39,122 bases of DNA, from positions 1 through 39,122 of the forward strand of contig JAJYDH010000002.1 in the NCBI GenBank assembly GCA_021777685.1, in the 5' to 3' direction. Of the stretch, positions 19,649 to 26,430 are shown one piece after another. The position numbers and the translations under genes are program-made. Every line of letters begins with the position of its first letter. Positions within the stretch are counted from its first letter, which is position 1. Origin of the DNA: Planctomycetota bacterium. GTDB taxonomy: Bacteria > Planctomycetota > Planctomycetia > Isosphaerales > Isosphaeraceae. The notes under the pieces were generated by a model. It was given only the letters and a program-made list of their open reading frames with translations, ran no database searches and was not told where the DNA came from.

Positions 19649-20494
19649 ATGCTACGCTTCGTGACCTTCGTCGACGGCTCGAATCTCGACGGTGTCCTGA
19701 AACACCTGAATTTGCGGGTGGACGACTACGGTTCTTTCTATCGCCATGTCTTCGAGCAGAGCGTGCAGTACTGGGGCCGGACCTTCGCCGACGGCTCCCC
19801 CTGGCCCTCGGCGCAGCATTCGCGGATCTACTGGTATGTCGTCGGCAAGATGGACGAGTGGGACCTGAACGACCCCAAGGCCGAGGCCCGGCTCCGGAGC
19901 CGGTTCGAGTTGAACCCCCGCCTCCGCGACAGCTACCTGGAAGACATCGCCCGCCGCCTGCCCGACCTCCCGCACGACCGGCGGAACGAAGAAGCCTGGA
20001 ACCTCTGCTTCGCCGAGACCCGCGAGTGGTACGAGAACAAGCGCCGGGCCCTGGAGCGGAAGAAGCGGTTCTATCACGGCGTCCAGGCCGCGACCGACTT
20101 CGTCGAGATCCGCCAGGAAGGGCACTGGAAGGTCGACCTCCTGCACCACACCCTGAACGAGAAAGGGCTCGACACCAGCCTCGCCGTGGACATGGTCGCG
20201 CTCCAGGACACTTATGACATCGCCATCCTGATCTCGGGCGACGCCGACGGCATCCCGGGCATCAACTACGTCAAGGGGCGGTCGAAGCACGTCGGCGTGG
20301 CCGAGTTCCGCCGGGGGGCCCCGGCCGACTTCCCGACCAAGGGGGCCTCGTCCCGCCTCAAGATCGCCGCCGACTTCGTCGTCCAGGTCTACGAGGCCGA
20401 CATGATCCGCCGGAACCTCGCCTACCGCGCGGAGCCGGATTATCCCAATGTCTCGTATTCCCCGGCCACGCTGCCTCACGAGGGGAATTACTGA
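19649..20494 (+). CDS. NYN domain-containing protein (LabA/DUF88-like)
   Basis: FVTFVDGSNLDG; EGHWKVDLLHHTLNEKGLDTSLAVDMVALQDTYDIAILISGDADGIPGINYVK. Confidence 0.85.
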   Translation: MLRFVTFVDGSNLDGVLKHLNLRVDDYGSFYRHVFEQSVQYWGRTFADGSPWPSAQHSRIYWYVVGKMDEWDLNDPKAEARLRSRFELNPRLRDSYLEDIARRLPDLPHDRRNEEAWNLCFAETREWYENKRRALERKKRFYHGVQAATDFVEIRQEGHWKVDLLHHTLNEKGLDTSLAVDMVALQDTYDIAILISGDADGIPGINYVKGRSKHVGVAEFRRGAPADFPTKGASSRLKIAADFVVQVYEADMIRRNLAYRAEPDYPNVSYSPATLPHEGNY

Positions 20495-20528
20495 GCCCGG
20501 ATTTCGGATTGCCTCGCTCACATTTCAA

Positions 20529-20565
20529 ATCTCAGATTTCAAATCACAGATTTGAGATCTGAGAT
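20529..20565. promoter_or_regulatory. AT-rich hairpin upstream of purQ
   Basis: ATCTCAGATTTCAAAT / CACAG loop / ATTTGAGATCTGAGAT: 16-bp stem with one wobble; ends 38 bp before the purQ ATG. Confidence 0.5.
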
Positions 20566-20602
20566 GATCGTTCCTTTTTTCTGTCACCAGGGACATCGAC
20601 CC

Positions 20603-21376
20603 ATGCCCAAGCCCCGCGCCCTCGTCCTGCGGGCCCCCGGGACGAATTGCGACGAGGAGACGGCCTTCGCCTGGCGGCTGGCGGGGGCCGAGGCCGAGAC
20701 CTGGCACATCGGCCGCGTCCTGGGATCGCCCGACGGGCTCGACTCGTTCCAGATCCTGACCCTGCCCGGCGGGTTCTCGTACGGCGACGACCTCGGCTCG
20801 GGCAAGATCCTGGCGAGCCGCCTCGGCACCGTCCTGGGCGACCCTCTCCGGCGGTTCCTCGACCGCGGCGGCCTGGTCCTGGGGATCTGCAACGGCTTCC
20901 AGGTCCTCGTCAAGGCGGGCCTGCTGCCGGGCGCGGCGGGGCTGGGCCATGCCACGCTCACCTTTAACGACTCGGGGCACTTCGAGTCCCGCTGGTCCCG
21001 CCTGATCCCAACGCCCGGCCTCAGCCCGTTCCTGCTCGACGACGAGCCGATCGAATTGCCCGTCGCCCACGGCGAGGGGAAATTCGTCCTCGCCGAGGAT
21101 GACGCCCTGGCGAGATTGGAATCGGCCGGTCAGGTCGTCCTGCGCTACGCCGACGAGTCCGGTCGGGTCGCCTCGACCTACCCCGCGAACCCCAACGGGT
21201 CGCCCGGGGCCGTCGCCGGCCTCTGCGACCCCACCGGCCGCGTCTTCGGCCTGATGCCCCACCCCGAGCGCCACGTCGACCCGCTCCACCACCCCCGCTG
21301 GACCCGCCGTGGCCTCGACCGCGAGGGGGACGGCCTGCGGATCTTCCGGAACGCCGTCCGGGCCCTCGGCGCCTGA
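20603..21376 (+). CDS. purQ: Phosphoribosylformylglycinamidine synthase glutaminase subunit PurQ
   Basis: RALVLRAPGTNCDEETAFAW; LPGGFSYGDDLGSGKI; LGICNGFQVLVKAGLLPG; LMPHPERH. Confidence 0.93.
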   Translation: MPKPRALVLRAPGTNCDEETAFAWRLAGAEAETWHIGRVLGSPDGLDSFQILTLPGGFSYGDDLGSGKILASRLGTVLGDPLRRFLDRGGLVLGICNGFQVLVKAGLLPGAAGLGHATLTFNDSGHFESRWSRLIPTPGLSPFLLDDEPIELPVAHGEGKFVLAEDDALARLESAGQVVLRYADESGRVASTYPANPNGSPGAVAGLCDPTGRVFGLMPHPERHVDPLHHPRWTRRGLDREGDGLRIFRNAVRALGA

Positions 21377-21698
21377 GATCCTGACGCTCGGAAAACCTCG
21401 GATTCGCGCGAACATCACCGCGATGCCTCGCGTCTATCCTGCATCGGGCGAGGATGACGAGGGCCGGACGACCCGGCCCCGACATTTTCCCCCCGAAGCA
21501 CCTTACCGGACCGAGGACGCGATGAGTCGCCGGGGTGATTTCCGCCAGGATCGGCCGTCATCGAGCCAGGACGCCCATCGACCGGAGTCCCGGCGGCTCG
21601 ACGGCCCGTGGTCTCCCTAGGCCCCTCGCGACGAATCCTCGGATCGCGCGGAACGGGCCCGGTGTCATCGCGACGACCGGGCCTCTTCGTTGAATGAC

Positions 21699-21771
21699 GG
21701 CCCGTTCGGCTATCGGCACAGGCCACCGCCCCTACCAGGCGGAGAGGAGGGTTCGACTCCCTCACGGGTTA
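21699..21771 (+). tRNA. tRNA-Val(TAC)-like, C33
   Basis: Acceptor GGCCCGT/ACGGGTT (two G:U); stem CCGCC/GGCGG, loop CCTACCA; T-arm GAGGG TTCGACT CCCTC; A73. Confidence 0.6.
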
Positions 21772-21806
21772 CTGATCCGCGCATCGAGTTCGAACGATCC
21801 ACGCAT

Positions 21807-21880
21807 CGGGATGTGGGAAAGCCTGGTAATCCGCCTGCCTTGGGAGCAGGAGACCGCCGGTTCGAATCCGGCCATCCCGA
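21807..21880 (+). tRNA. tRNA-Pro(TGG)
   Basis: CGGGATG/CATCCCG; CCTGC CTTGGGA GCAGG; GCCGG TTCGAAT CCGGC. Confidence 0.9.
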
Positions 21881-21894
21881 CTGACCCGACCGTC

Positions 21895-21966
21895 GCACCG
21901 GTCATCTAGCGGCGAAGATCCCGCGCCCGTAACGCGGCAACGTGGGTTCGAGTCCCACCCGGTGCC
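21895..21966 (+). tRNA. tRNA-Thr(CGT), C33
   Basis: GCACCGG/CCGGTGC; D-stem ATCT/AGAT; CCGCG CCCGTAA CGCGG; GTGGG TTCGAGT CCCAC. Confidence 0.75.
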
Positions 21967-21999
21967 CTCTCGTCTTTGACAATCCGGCCTCGGTGAAGC

Positions 22000-22070
22000 G
22001 TGCCCATGATGTAGCGGAAGCCTGCCGCCTCGCCGTGGCGGAAGTGCGGGTTCGACTCCCGCTGGGCACT
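22000..22070 (+). tRNA. tRNA-Gly(GCC), C33
   Basis: GTGCCCA/TGGGCAC, U73; CCGCC TCGCCGT GGCGG; GCGGG TTCGACT CCCGC; weak D-stem. Confidence 0.7.
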
Positions 22071-22256
22071 TGAAGACAGCCGTGGGACCTCGACGGCGAG
22101 GTCGGATGAACGCCCGAGAACGGAAAACTAAGTGCATCATTGTCAAAGCGAGTGACGTCCGCTAATCTGCACCGTCCGACCCCTCTTTTCGCGAGTTGTC
22201 CCGGCGGGCCTTTTTTCGGCGCGGCGTCTCCGCCCTCCTCCGACAGGGAGTTTGCG

Positions 22257-23999
22257 ATGAAGCACCATCCCGTTTCGATCCGTCTCGCCCTAATTTTGGT
22301 CTTCGCGACCTCAACCGCCCGAGCCCAGGAAGCGCTCGCGCCGGAGACCGCCCGGCGGCTCAAGGATGCGACGGTTTACGTCAAGGTCGCCATCGGGCCG
22401 CTGGCCCTGTCGGGCTCGGGGTTCGTGATCGAGTCGACCGGGGATTCGGCCCTGATCGTGACCAATCAGCATGTCGTCGTGAAGCCCAAGGTCCTCGCCC
22501 CCGGCGGATTCATCCCGGGCCTTCGCGGTCGCGACCGGCTCGCGCTGTCCATGATCCAGCGGACGTTGGCGGCCAATGAGCCCGTCATCTCGGCGGTCCT
22601 CAACAGCGGCGAGCCCAACGAGCAGGTGGTCAAGGCCGAGGTGCTCTGCCAGGTGGAGGACCCCGACCTGGCCGTGCTCAAGGTCACGGGCCTGAAGGGT
22701 GCCCCGAAGCCGATCGAGTTCCGCCAGACGACCCCGCTCTCGGAGACGATGCCGGTCCTGATCCTCGGTTTCCCGTTCGGGGACACGCTCGCGACGAACA
22801 AGGGCAACCCGAATATCACGATCGGCAAGGGTTCGGTCTCGAGCATCCACAGGGACAAGTCGGGCAAGGTGACCAAGGTCCAGATCGACGGGGCCATCAA
22901 CCCGGGCAACAGCGGCGGCCCGGTGGTCGACGCCAAGGGGAACCTGATCGGGATCTCGGTGCAGGCCATCCAGGGGAGCAACATCGGCCTGGCGATCCCC
23001 GCCGGCGAGGTCCACGCGATGCTGGATGGGAGCCTGGGCCGGCCCTCGATCGCGGCGACCCCGTCCGTCAACGGCGCCCCGCCCAAATACGAGATCCTGG
23101 TGCCGGTGATCGACCCGATGAAGAAGCTCAAGTCGGCCACCGTGCAGTACGTCCTCAAGCCGATCCCGGCGGATGCGAGCCGGTCCGGCCAGTTCCAGCT
23201 TTCCTCCGACGCGGCGCTCAAGAAGCTCGACCTGGCCCCGAAGGGCGGGATCGCCCGGGTCGACCTGTCGCTCGACCCGAAGGCCGCGCCGACGATCAAG
23301 CAGGTCACCGTCCAGGCGTCTTACGTCAACGGCGAGGGGAAGACGGTCTATCTCAATCCGCAGGTCGTGACCATCCCGGCGGCGGTCCAGGTGACGAGGG
23401 CCGCCGGGGGAACCACCACGACGACCAGGACCGAGGGCGGGACCACGACCACGACCACGACGAAGACCGAGGGTGGCGTCACCACGACGACCACCGAGAC
23501 CGTGGGCCCCGACGGGCGGACGAGCCGCCGTCAGACGACATCGACTCGCGGAGGCTCGTCGGGCAATCCGCCGGCGACCTCGGGGGCCGGCAAGGGCCTG
23601 GCCCTCAAGGTCGGCGACAAGGCGATGGTGACCTGGGCGGGCAAGGCCGTGACCGCCGAGGTCGTCGGCTTCGCCGCCACGGGCTGGGTCAAGGTGAAGT
23701 TCCCCTTCAACGGCATCGAGCTGACGCCCACCCTCCCCCCGGACCAGGTGAAGCTGATCGCCGAGAAGAAGAAATCGCCGCCGGCCGGGGCTACCCTGCG
23801 GACCTGGGCGAGCAAGGGGAACAAGTTCACGATCAAGGCGAAGTTCGTCGAGCTGAAGGACGACTCGCTCACCCTCGAAAAAGAGGACGGCGAGGCCGTG
23901 ACCCTCTCGCTCGACAAGCTGACCGAGGCCGACCAGAAGGCGGCCCGCCAGCTCGCCGACGAGTCGGAAGAGAACCCCTTCGCCACCAAGCCCCGGTAA
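22257..23999 (+). CDS. Secreted trypsin-like serine protease with Thr-rich repeat and C-terminal SHD1-like domain
   Basis: VTNQHVVVKP, DPDLAVLKV, AINPGNSGGPVVD; TTTTRTEGGTTTTTTTKTEGGVTTTT; RTWASKGNKFTIKAKFVELKDDSLTLEKEDGEAVTLSLDKLTEADQKAAR. Confidence 0.85.
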   Translation: MKHHPVSIRLALILVFATSTARAQEALAPETARRLKDATVYVKVAIGPLALSGSGFVIESTGDSALIVTNQHVVVKPKVLAPGGFIPGLRGRDRLALSMIQRTLAANEPVISAVLNSGEPNEQVVKAEVLCQVEDPDLAVLKVTGLKGAPKPIEFRQTTPLSETMPVLILGFPFGDTLATNKGNPNITIGKGSVSSIHRDKSGKVTKVQIDGAINPGNSGGPVVDAKGNLIGISVQAIQGSNIGLAIPAGEVHAMLDGSLGRPSIAATPSVNGAPPKYEILVPVIDPMKKLKSATVQYVLKPIPADASRSGQFQLSSDAALKKLDLAPKGGIARVDLSLDPKAAPTIKQVTVQASYVNGEGKTVYLNPQVVTIPAAVQVTRAAGGTTTTTRTEGGTTTTTTTKTEGGVTTTTTETVGPDGRTSRRQTTSTRGGSSGNPPATSGAGKGLALKVGDKAMVTWAGKAVTAEVVGFAATGWVKVKFPFNGIELTPTLPPDQVKLIAEKKKSPPAGATLRTWASKGNKFTIKAKFVELKDDSLTLEKEDGEAVTLSLDKLTEADQKAARQLADESEENPFATKPR

Positions 24000-24128
24000 G
24001 AGCCCGCGACCGCGACCGAGCAGAGTGCGGGTTGCCCGCCGACCTTCCCCATCAATCCAGGGAGGGCCGGCGGCGTGCATCCTGCTGGAATCCGCCCTCG
24101 GACATCTCCCGACCGACTCCCGATCAAG

Positions 24129-24203
24129 ACCGGGGTTGGATGAGTTGGTTCATCCGCCTCCCTGTTAAGGAGGATCGCGCAGGCTCGATTCCTGCCCCCG
24201 GTG
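24129..24203 (+). tRNA. tRNA-Asn(GTT)
   Basis: ACCGGGG/CCCCGGT, G73; GGAT/ATCC; CCTCC CTGTTAA GGAGG; GCAGG CTCGATT CCTGC. Confidence 0.85.
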
Positions 24204-24223
24204 CTGTCCTCGCGCGACTCTTC

Positions 24224-24307
24224 GGAAGGGCAAGCCAATCGGAGATGGCAGCCGTTTCGAAAACGGCCGAGCGTTGAGCCTTGGGGGTTCGACTCCCTCC
24301 CCTTCCG
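24224..24307 (+). tRNA. tRNA-Ser(CGA)
   Basis: GGAAGGG/CCCTTCC, G73; GCCGT TTCGAAA ACGGC; long variable arm. Confidence 0.85.
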
Positions 24308-24319
24308 CCTCGACTCCAC

Positions 24320-24391
24320 GCGTCCCCGGCCGATCGGCCGAGGCGCCGGCATTCCGGACCGGACGGGCGGGTTCAACCCGCGCGGGACGCA
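24320..24391 (+). tRNA. tRNA-Gly(TCC)-like
   Basis: GCGTCCC/GGGACGC; CCGGC ATTCCGG ACCGG (31-39 mismatch); T-stem with one mismatch. Confidence 0.55.
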
Positions 24392-24392
24392 C

Positions 24393-24463
24393 TCGGGGAT
24401 CGGCCAACGGCAGGCCGCCCGGCCTTGGACCGGGCGATGGAGGTTCAAATCCTCCTCCCCGAA
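24393..24463 (+). tRNA. tRNA-Gln(TTG), C33
   Basis: TCGGGGA/TCCCCGA (U1-A72); CCCGG CCTTGGA CCGGG; GGAGG TTCAAAT CCTCC. Confidence 0.8.
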
Positions 24464-24507
24464 CCTGATGATGTCCAGACGTGTCAAAACCGACGAAGCG
24501 ACGATGA

Positions 24508-24582
24508 TCCGGGGCGGTTGCTGCTGGTAGTGACGCCGCGCTCTGAACGCGGAGGCCGCTGGTTCGATTCCAGCCCCCGGAA
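24508..24582 (+). tRNA. tRNA-Gln(CTG)
   Basis: TCCGGGG/CCCCGGA; CCGCG CTCTGAA CGCGG; GCTGG TTCGATT CCAGC. Confidence 0.85.
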
Positions 24583-24609
24583 CTCGCGAAGGACCGATCG
24601 GAATGACCC

Positions 24610-24683
24610 GTCCGGGTACGCCAACCGGCCGAGCGGCCCGGCTTAAAACCGGGTGCCTGTGGGTTCGAATCCCACCCCGGGCA
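24610..24683 (+). tRNA. tRNA-Leu(TAA), short variable loop
   Basis: GTCCGGG/CCCGGGC; CCCGG CTTAAAA CCGGG; variable TGCCT; GTGGG TTCGAAT CCCAC. Confidence 0.75.
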
Positions 24684-24712
24684 GTCTCGACGGCGCGGTT
24701 CGAAGCATGCCT

Positions 24713-24786
24713 GGCTCGGTAGGCAACCGGCAGACCACTCTCGTCCAGACCGAGAGATGCTGAGGGTTCGAATCCCTCCTGAGCCA
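24713..24786 (+). tRNA. tRNA-Leu(CAG), C33, short variable loop
   Basis: GGCTCGG/CTGAGCC; TCTCG TCCAGAC CGAGA; variable GATGCT; GAGGG TTCGAAT CCCTC. Confidence 0.7.
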
Positions 24787-24799
24787 CTCGGGTCGACAC

Positions 24800-24874
24800 G
24801 CCCTCGCGGAGCAGCCCGGAGTGCTCGCCACCCCGTCAAGGTGGAGGCCGTGGGTTCAAATCCCACCGGGGGCG
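24800..24874 (+). tRNA. tRNA-Asp(GTC), C33
   Basis: GCCCTCG/CGGGGGC, G73; GAGC/GCTC; CCACC CCGTCAA GGTGG; GTGGG TTCAAAT CCCAC. Confidence 0.85.
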
Positions 24875-24894
24875 CTGGATGGAAGATGGACCAC

Positions 24895-24976
24895 GCGTCG
24901 GCCGGGCATGGGCGAGCCCCGGTGTCTGTAGCACACCCGCCTTCGGGCTCTGGCGGTTCGACTCCGTCCCGACGCA
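24895..24976 (+). tRNA. tRNA-Tyr(GTA)
   Basis: GCGTCGG/CCGACGC; GGTGT CTGTAGC ACACC; long variable arm; GGCGG TTCGACT CCGTC. Confidence 0.85.
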
Positions 24977-24998
24977 TCTTCGATCGCGAGGGCTCATC

Positions 24999-25066
24999 CC
25001 CAGGCGAGCAGGCGCCCCGCCGGCCCTCATGAGGTCGGCTTTCCGGTTCGAGTCCGGGGCCTGGGA
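24999..25066 (+). tRNA. tRNA-Met/Ile2 (CAT)
   Basis: CCCAGGC/GCCTGGG; CGGCC CTCATGA GGTCG; TCCGG TTCGAGT CCGGG; compact 68 nt, weak D-arm. Confidence 0.65.
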
Positions 25067-25069
25067 CTT

Positions 25070-25137
25070 CGCGGGCGGGCCGGCGCCCGGCCGAGTTTCA
25101 TACGCTCGGCGGATGGGGTCGACTCCCATGCCCGCAA
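25070..25137 (+). tRNA. tRNA-Met(CAT), initiator-like C1xA72
   Basis: CGCGGGC/GCCCGCA with 1-72 mismatch; CGAGT TTCATAC GCTCG; ATGGG GTCGACT CCCAT. Confidence 0.65.
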
Positions 25138-25150
25138 TTCCTCCATCGTC

Positions 25151-25224
25151 GGCCGGGTAGGCAAACAGGCAAAGCCGCCAATCTGAGGGGTTGGTGCGTA
25201 TGGGTTCGATTCCCATCCCGGCCA
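25151..25224 (+). tRNA. tRNA-Leu(GAG), short variable loop
   Basis: GGCCGGG/CCCGGCC; CCAAT CTGAGGG GTTGG; variable TGCGT; ATGGG TTCGATT CCCAT. Confidence 0.7.
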
Positions 25225-25236
25225 CTCATCAAGGAA

Positions 25237-25307
25237 CGTCCCCTGGTCCAACGGCAAGGCGCCCGGCTTACATCCGGGAGACGGGGGTTCGATTCCCTCG
25301 GGGATGA
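25237..25307 (+). tRNA. tRNA-Val(TAC)
   Basis: CGTCCCC/GGGGATG; CCCGG CTTACAT CCGGG; GGGGG TTCGATT CCCTC. Confidence 0.85.
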
Positions 25308-25326
25308 CTCTCGGTCTCGCGTCGAC

Positions 25327-25398
25327 GGGCGGCTCGTCTCAACGGGAAGACACCCGGCCTGCAACCGGGAGATCGGGGTTCGACTCCCCGGCCGTCCA
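25327..25398 (+). tRNA. tRNA-Ala(TGC), C33
   Basis: GGGCGGC/GCCGTCC with G3:U70; GTCT/AGAC; CCCGG CCTGCAA CCGGG; CGGGG TTCGACT CCCCG; A73. Confidence 0.85.
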
Positions 25399-25415
25399 CT
25401 CCCGGATGTTGGAAC

Positions 25416-25505
25416 GGAAGGCGGCCGGATACGGCTCGCCGGGCCTCACTGCTAACGAGTGCGCCCCCTCCGGGGGGCATGAGGGTTCGAATCCCTCGCC
25501 TTCCG
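25416..25505 (+). tRNA. tRNA-Ser(GCT)
   Basis: GGAAGGC/GCCTTCC, G73; loop CTGCTAA in a weak stem; long variable arm GCCCCCTCCGGGGGGC; GAGGG TTCGAAT CCCTC. Confidence 0.75.
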
Positions 25506-25533
25506 CTGTCACGGGCGATCGAAAGGGGGACAC

Positions 25534-25986
25534 GTGCGGTCGGACATGGACAAGGTGCTGGTGGAACGCCCGCGAGGCGGGGCCGGATATGCCGGCAAGG
25601 GGTATCGCAAGGAGCTGCAACGCACCCCTCCCGAGGAGTGGCGGGGCCGCGAGGGGATGAAGGCCCGCTGGCGAGGCGGCTCGAAGCACTTCAGCGACCA
25701 CCTCGGCCCGCTCAGCCGGTTCTTGCTCTCAAACGTCGGCCGGCCGTGGGACCTCGTCTACTCGGAGATCTGCGAGGGGACGCGCCGGGGGTTCCCGGTC
25801 CGCGAGCACTTCCTGGTCCACGTGTTCCAGTTCGTCGAGAGGAGCGCGATCCTCGTCGACGGCGTCCCCTGCCACGGCCGGGGCAACGCCTACGGGACAC
25901 CGCTGTCGAATTACGGCGGGCGATCTCTCTACATCTGCCCCAGGACCGGGCTCCTCAGGAGGGTCCCGGTGCGGGATCGGCGATAG
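25534..25986 (+). CDS. Uncharacterised protein embedded in the tRNA array
   Basis: GTG start with GGGGGA RBS; MRSDMDKVLVERPRGGAGYAGKGYRKELQRTPPEEWRGREGMKARWRGGSKHFSDHLGPLSRFLLSNVGRPWDLVYSEICEG...; basic, coherent protein sequence. Confidence 0.75.
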   Translation: MRSDMDKVLVERPRGGAGYAGKGYRKELQRTPPEEWRGREGMKARWRGGSKHFSDHLGPLSRFLLSNVGRPWDLVYSEICEGTRRGFPVREHFLVHVFQFVERSAILVDGVPCHGRGNAYGTPLSNYGGRSLYICPRTGLLRRVPVRDRR

Positions 25987-26002
25987 CGACGATTTGAAAC
26001 GA

Positions 26003-26086
26003 GAAAGGGCCACCCGATCGGAGTCGGGACCCGCTTGGAAGGCGGGCGAGCGATGAGCCTTGCGGGTTCGACTCCCGCCCCTTCCA
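26003..26086 (+). tRNA. tRNA-Ser(GGA)
   Basis: GAAAGGG/CCCTTCC (2-71 mismatch); CCCGC TTGGAAG GCGGG; long variable arm; GCGGG TTCGACT CCCGC. Confidence 0.75.
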
Positions 26087-26120
26087 CTCCGAGGCCGCGC
26101 GTCGCGGCCTCGGTTTCGAC

Positions 26121-26193
26121 GGTGCCCGTGGTGTAACGGCAGCACGCGAGATTGTGGATCTCGCGGCGGTGGGTTCGACTCCCCCCGGGCACC
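26121..26193 (+). tRNA. tRNA-His(GTG)
   Basis: G-1; GTGCCCG/CGGGCAC, C73; CGAGA TTGTGGA TCTCG; T-stem with one mismatch. Confidence 0.85.
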
Positions 26194-26263
26194 CTCTCCC
26201 GATTCCGCCGACAACGACGGGCCGGCGGGCCGCCGCCGTCGAGGCCACCAGCCGACAGTTCAC

Positions 26264-26333
26264 AGGGGCGTCCTCCTGGGAGAGGACTCCGTCTCCAAAG
26301 CGGATGGACCGGGTTCAAATCCTGGCGCCCCTG
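26264..26333 (+). tRNA. tRNA-Trp(CCA)
   Basis: AGGGGCG/CGCCCCT, G73; TCCGT CTCCAAA GCGGA; CCGGG TTCAAAT CCTGG. Confidence 0.85.
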
Positions 26334-26353
26334 CTCTCTTCGATCGCTCGTAA

Positions 26354-26425
26354 GCCCTCGGGGTGTGACGGATGGCATGCGACGCTTCGAACGTCGCGGA
26401 CCGGGTTCGATTCCTGGCGAGGGTA
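26354..26425 (+). tRNA. tRNA-Arg(TCG)
   Basis: GCCCTCG/CGAGGGT; CGACG CTTCGAA CGTCG; CCGGG TTCGATT CCTGG. Confidence 0.85.
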
Positions 26426-26430
26426 TTGAA

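Noticed and set aside
22071-22140. Possible fifth tRNA after tRNA-Gly(GCC)
   Set aside because: No T-arm or acceptor complementarity found; treated as intergenic.
23531-24977. Long minus-strand ORFs (23531..24799, 24165..24977) with protein-like GxRTHRHPVLS/GFEPTAST strings
   Set aside because: These are antisense translations of the tRNA array (conserved T-arm GGTTCGAATCC read backwards), a well-known annotation artefact.
26194-26263. Possible extra tRNA between His and Trp
   Set aside because: 70 nt gap contains no TTCRA T-loop or matching acceptor stem.
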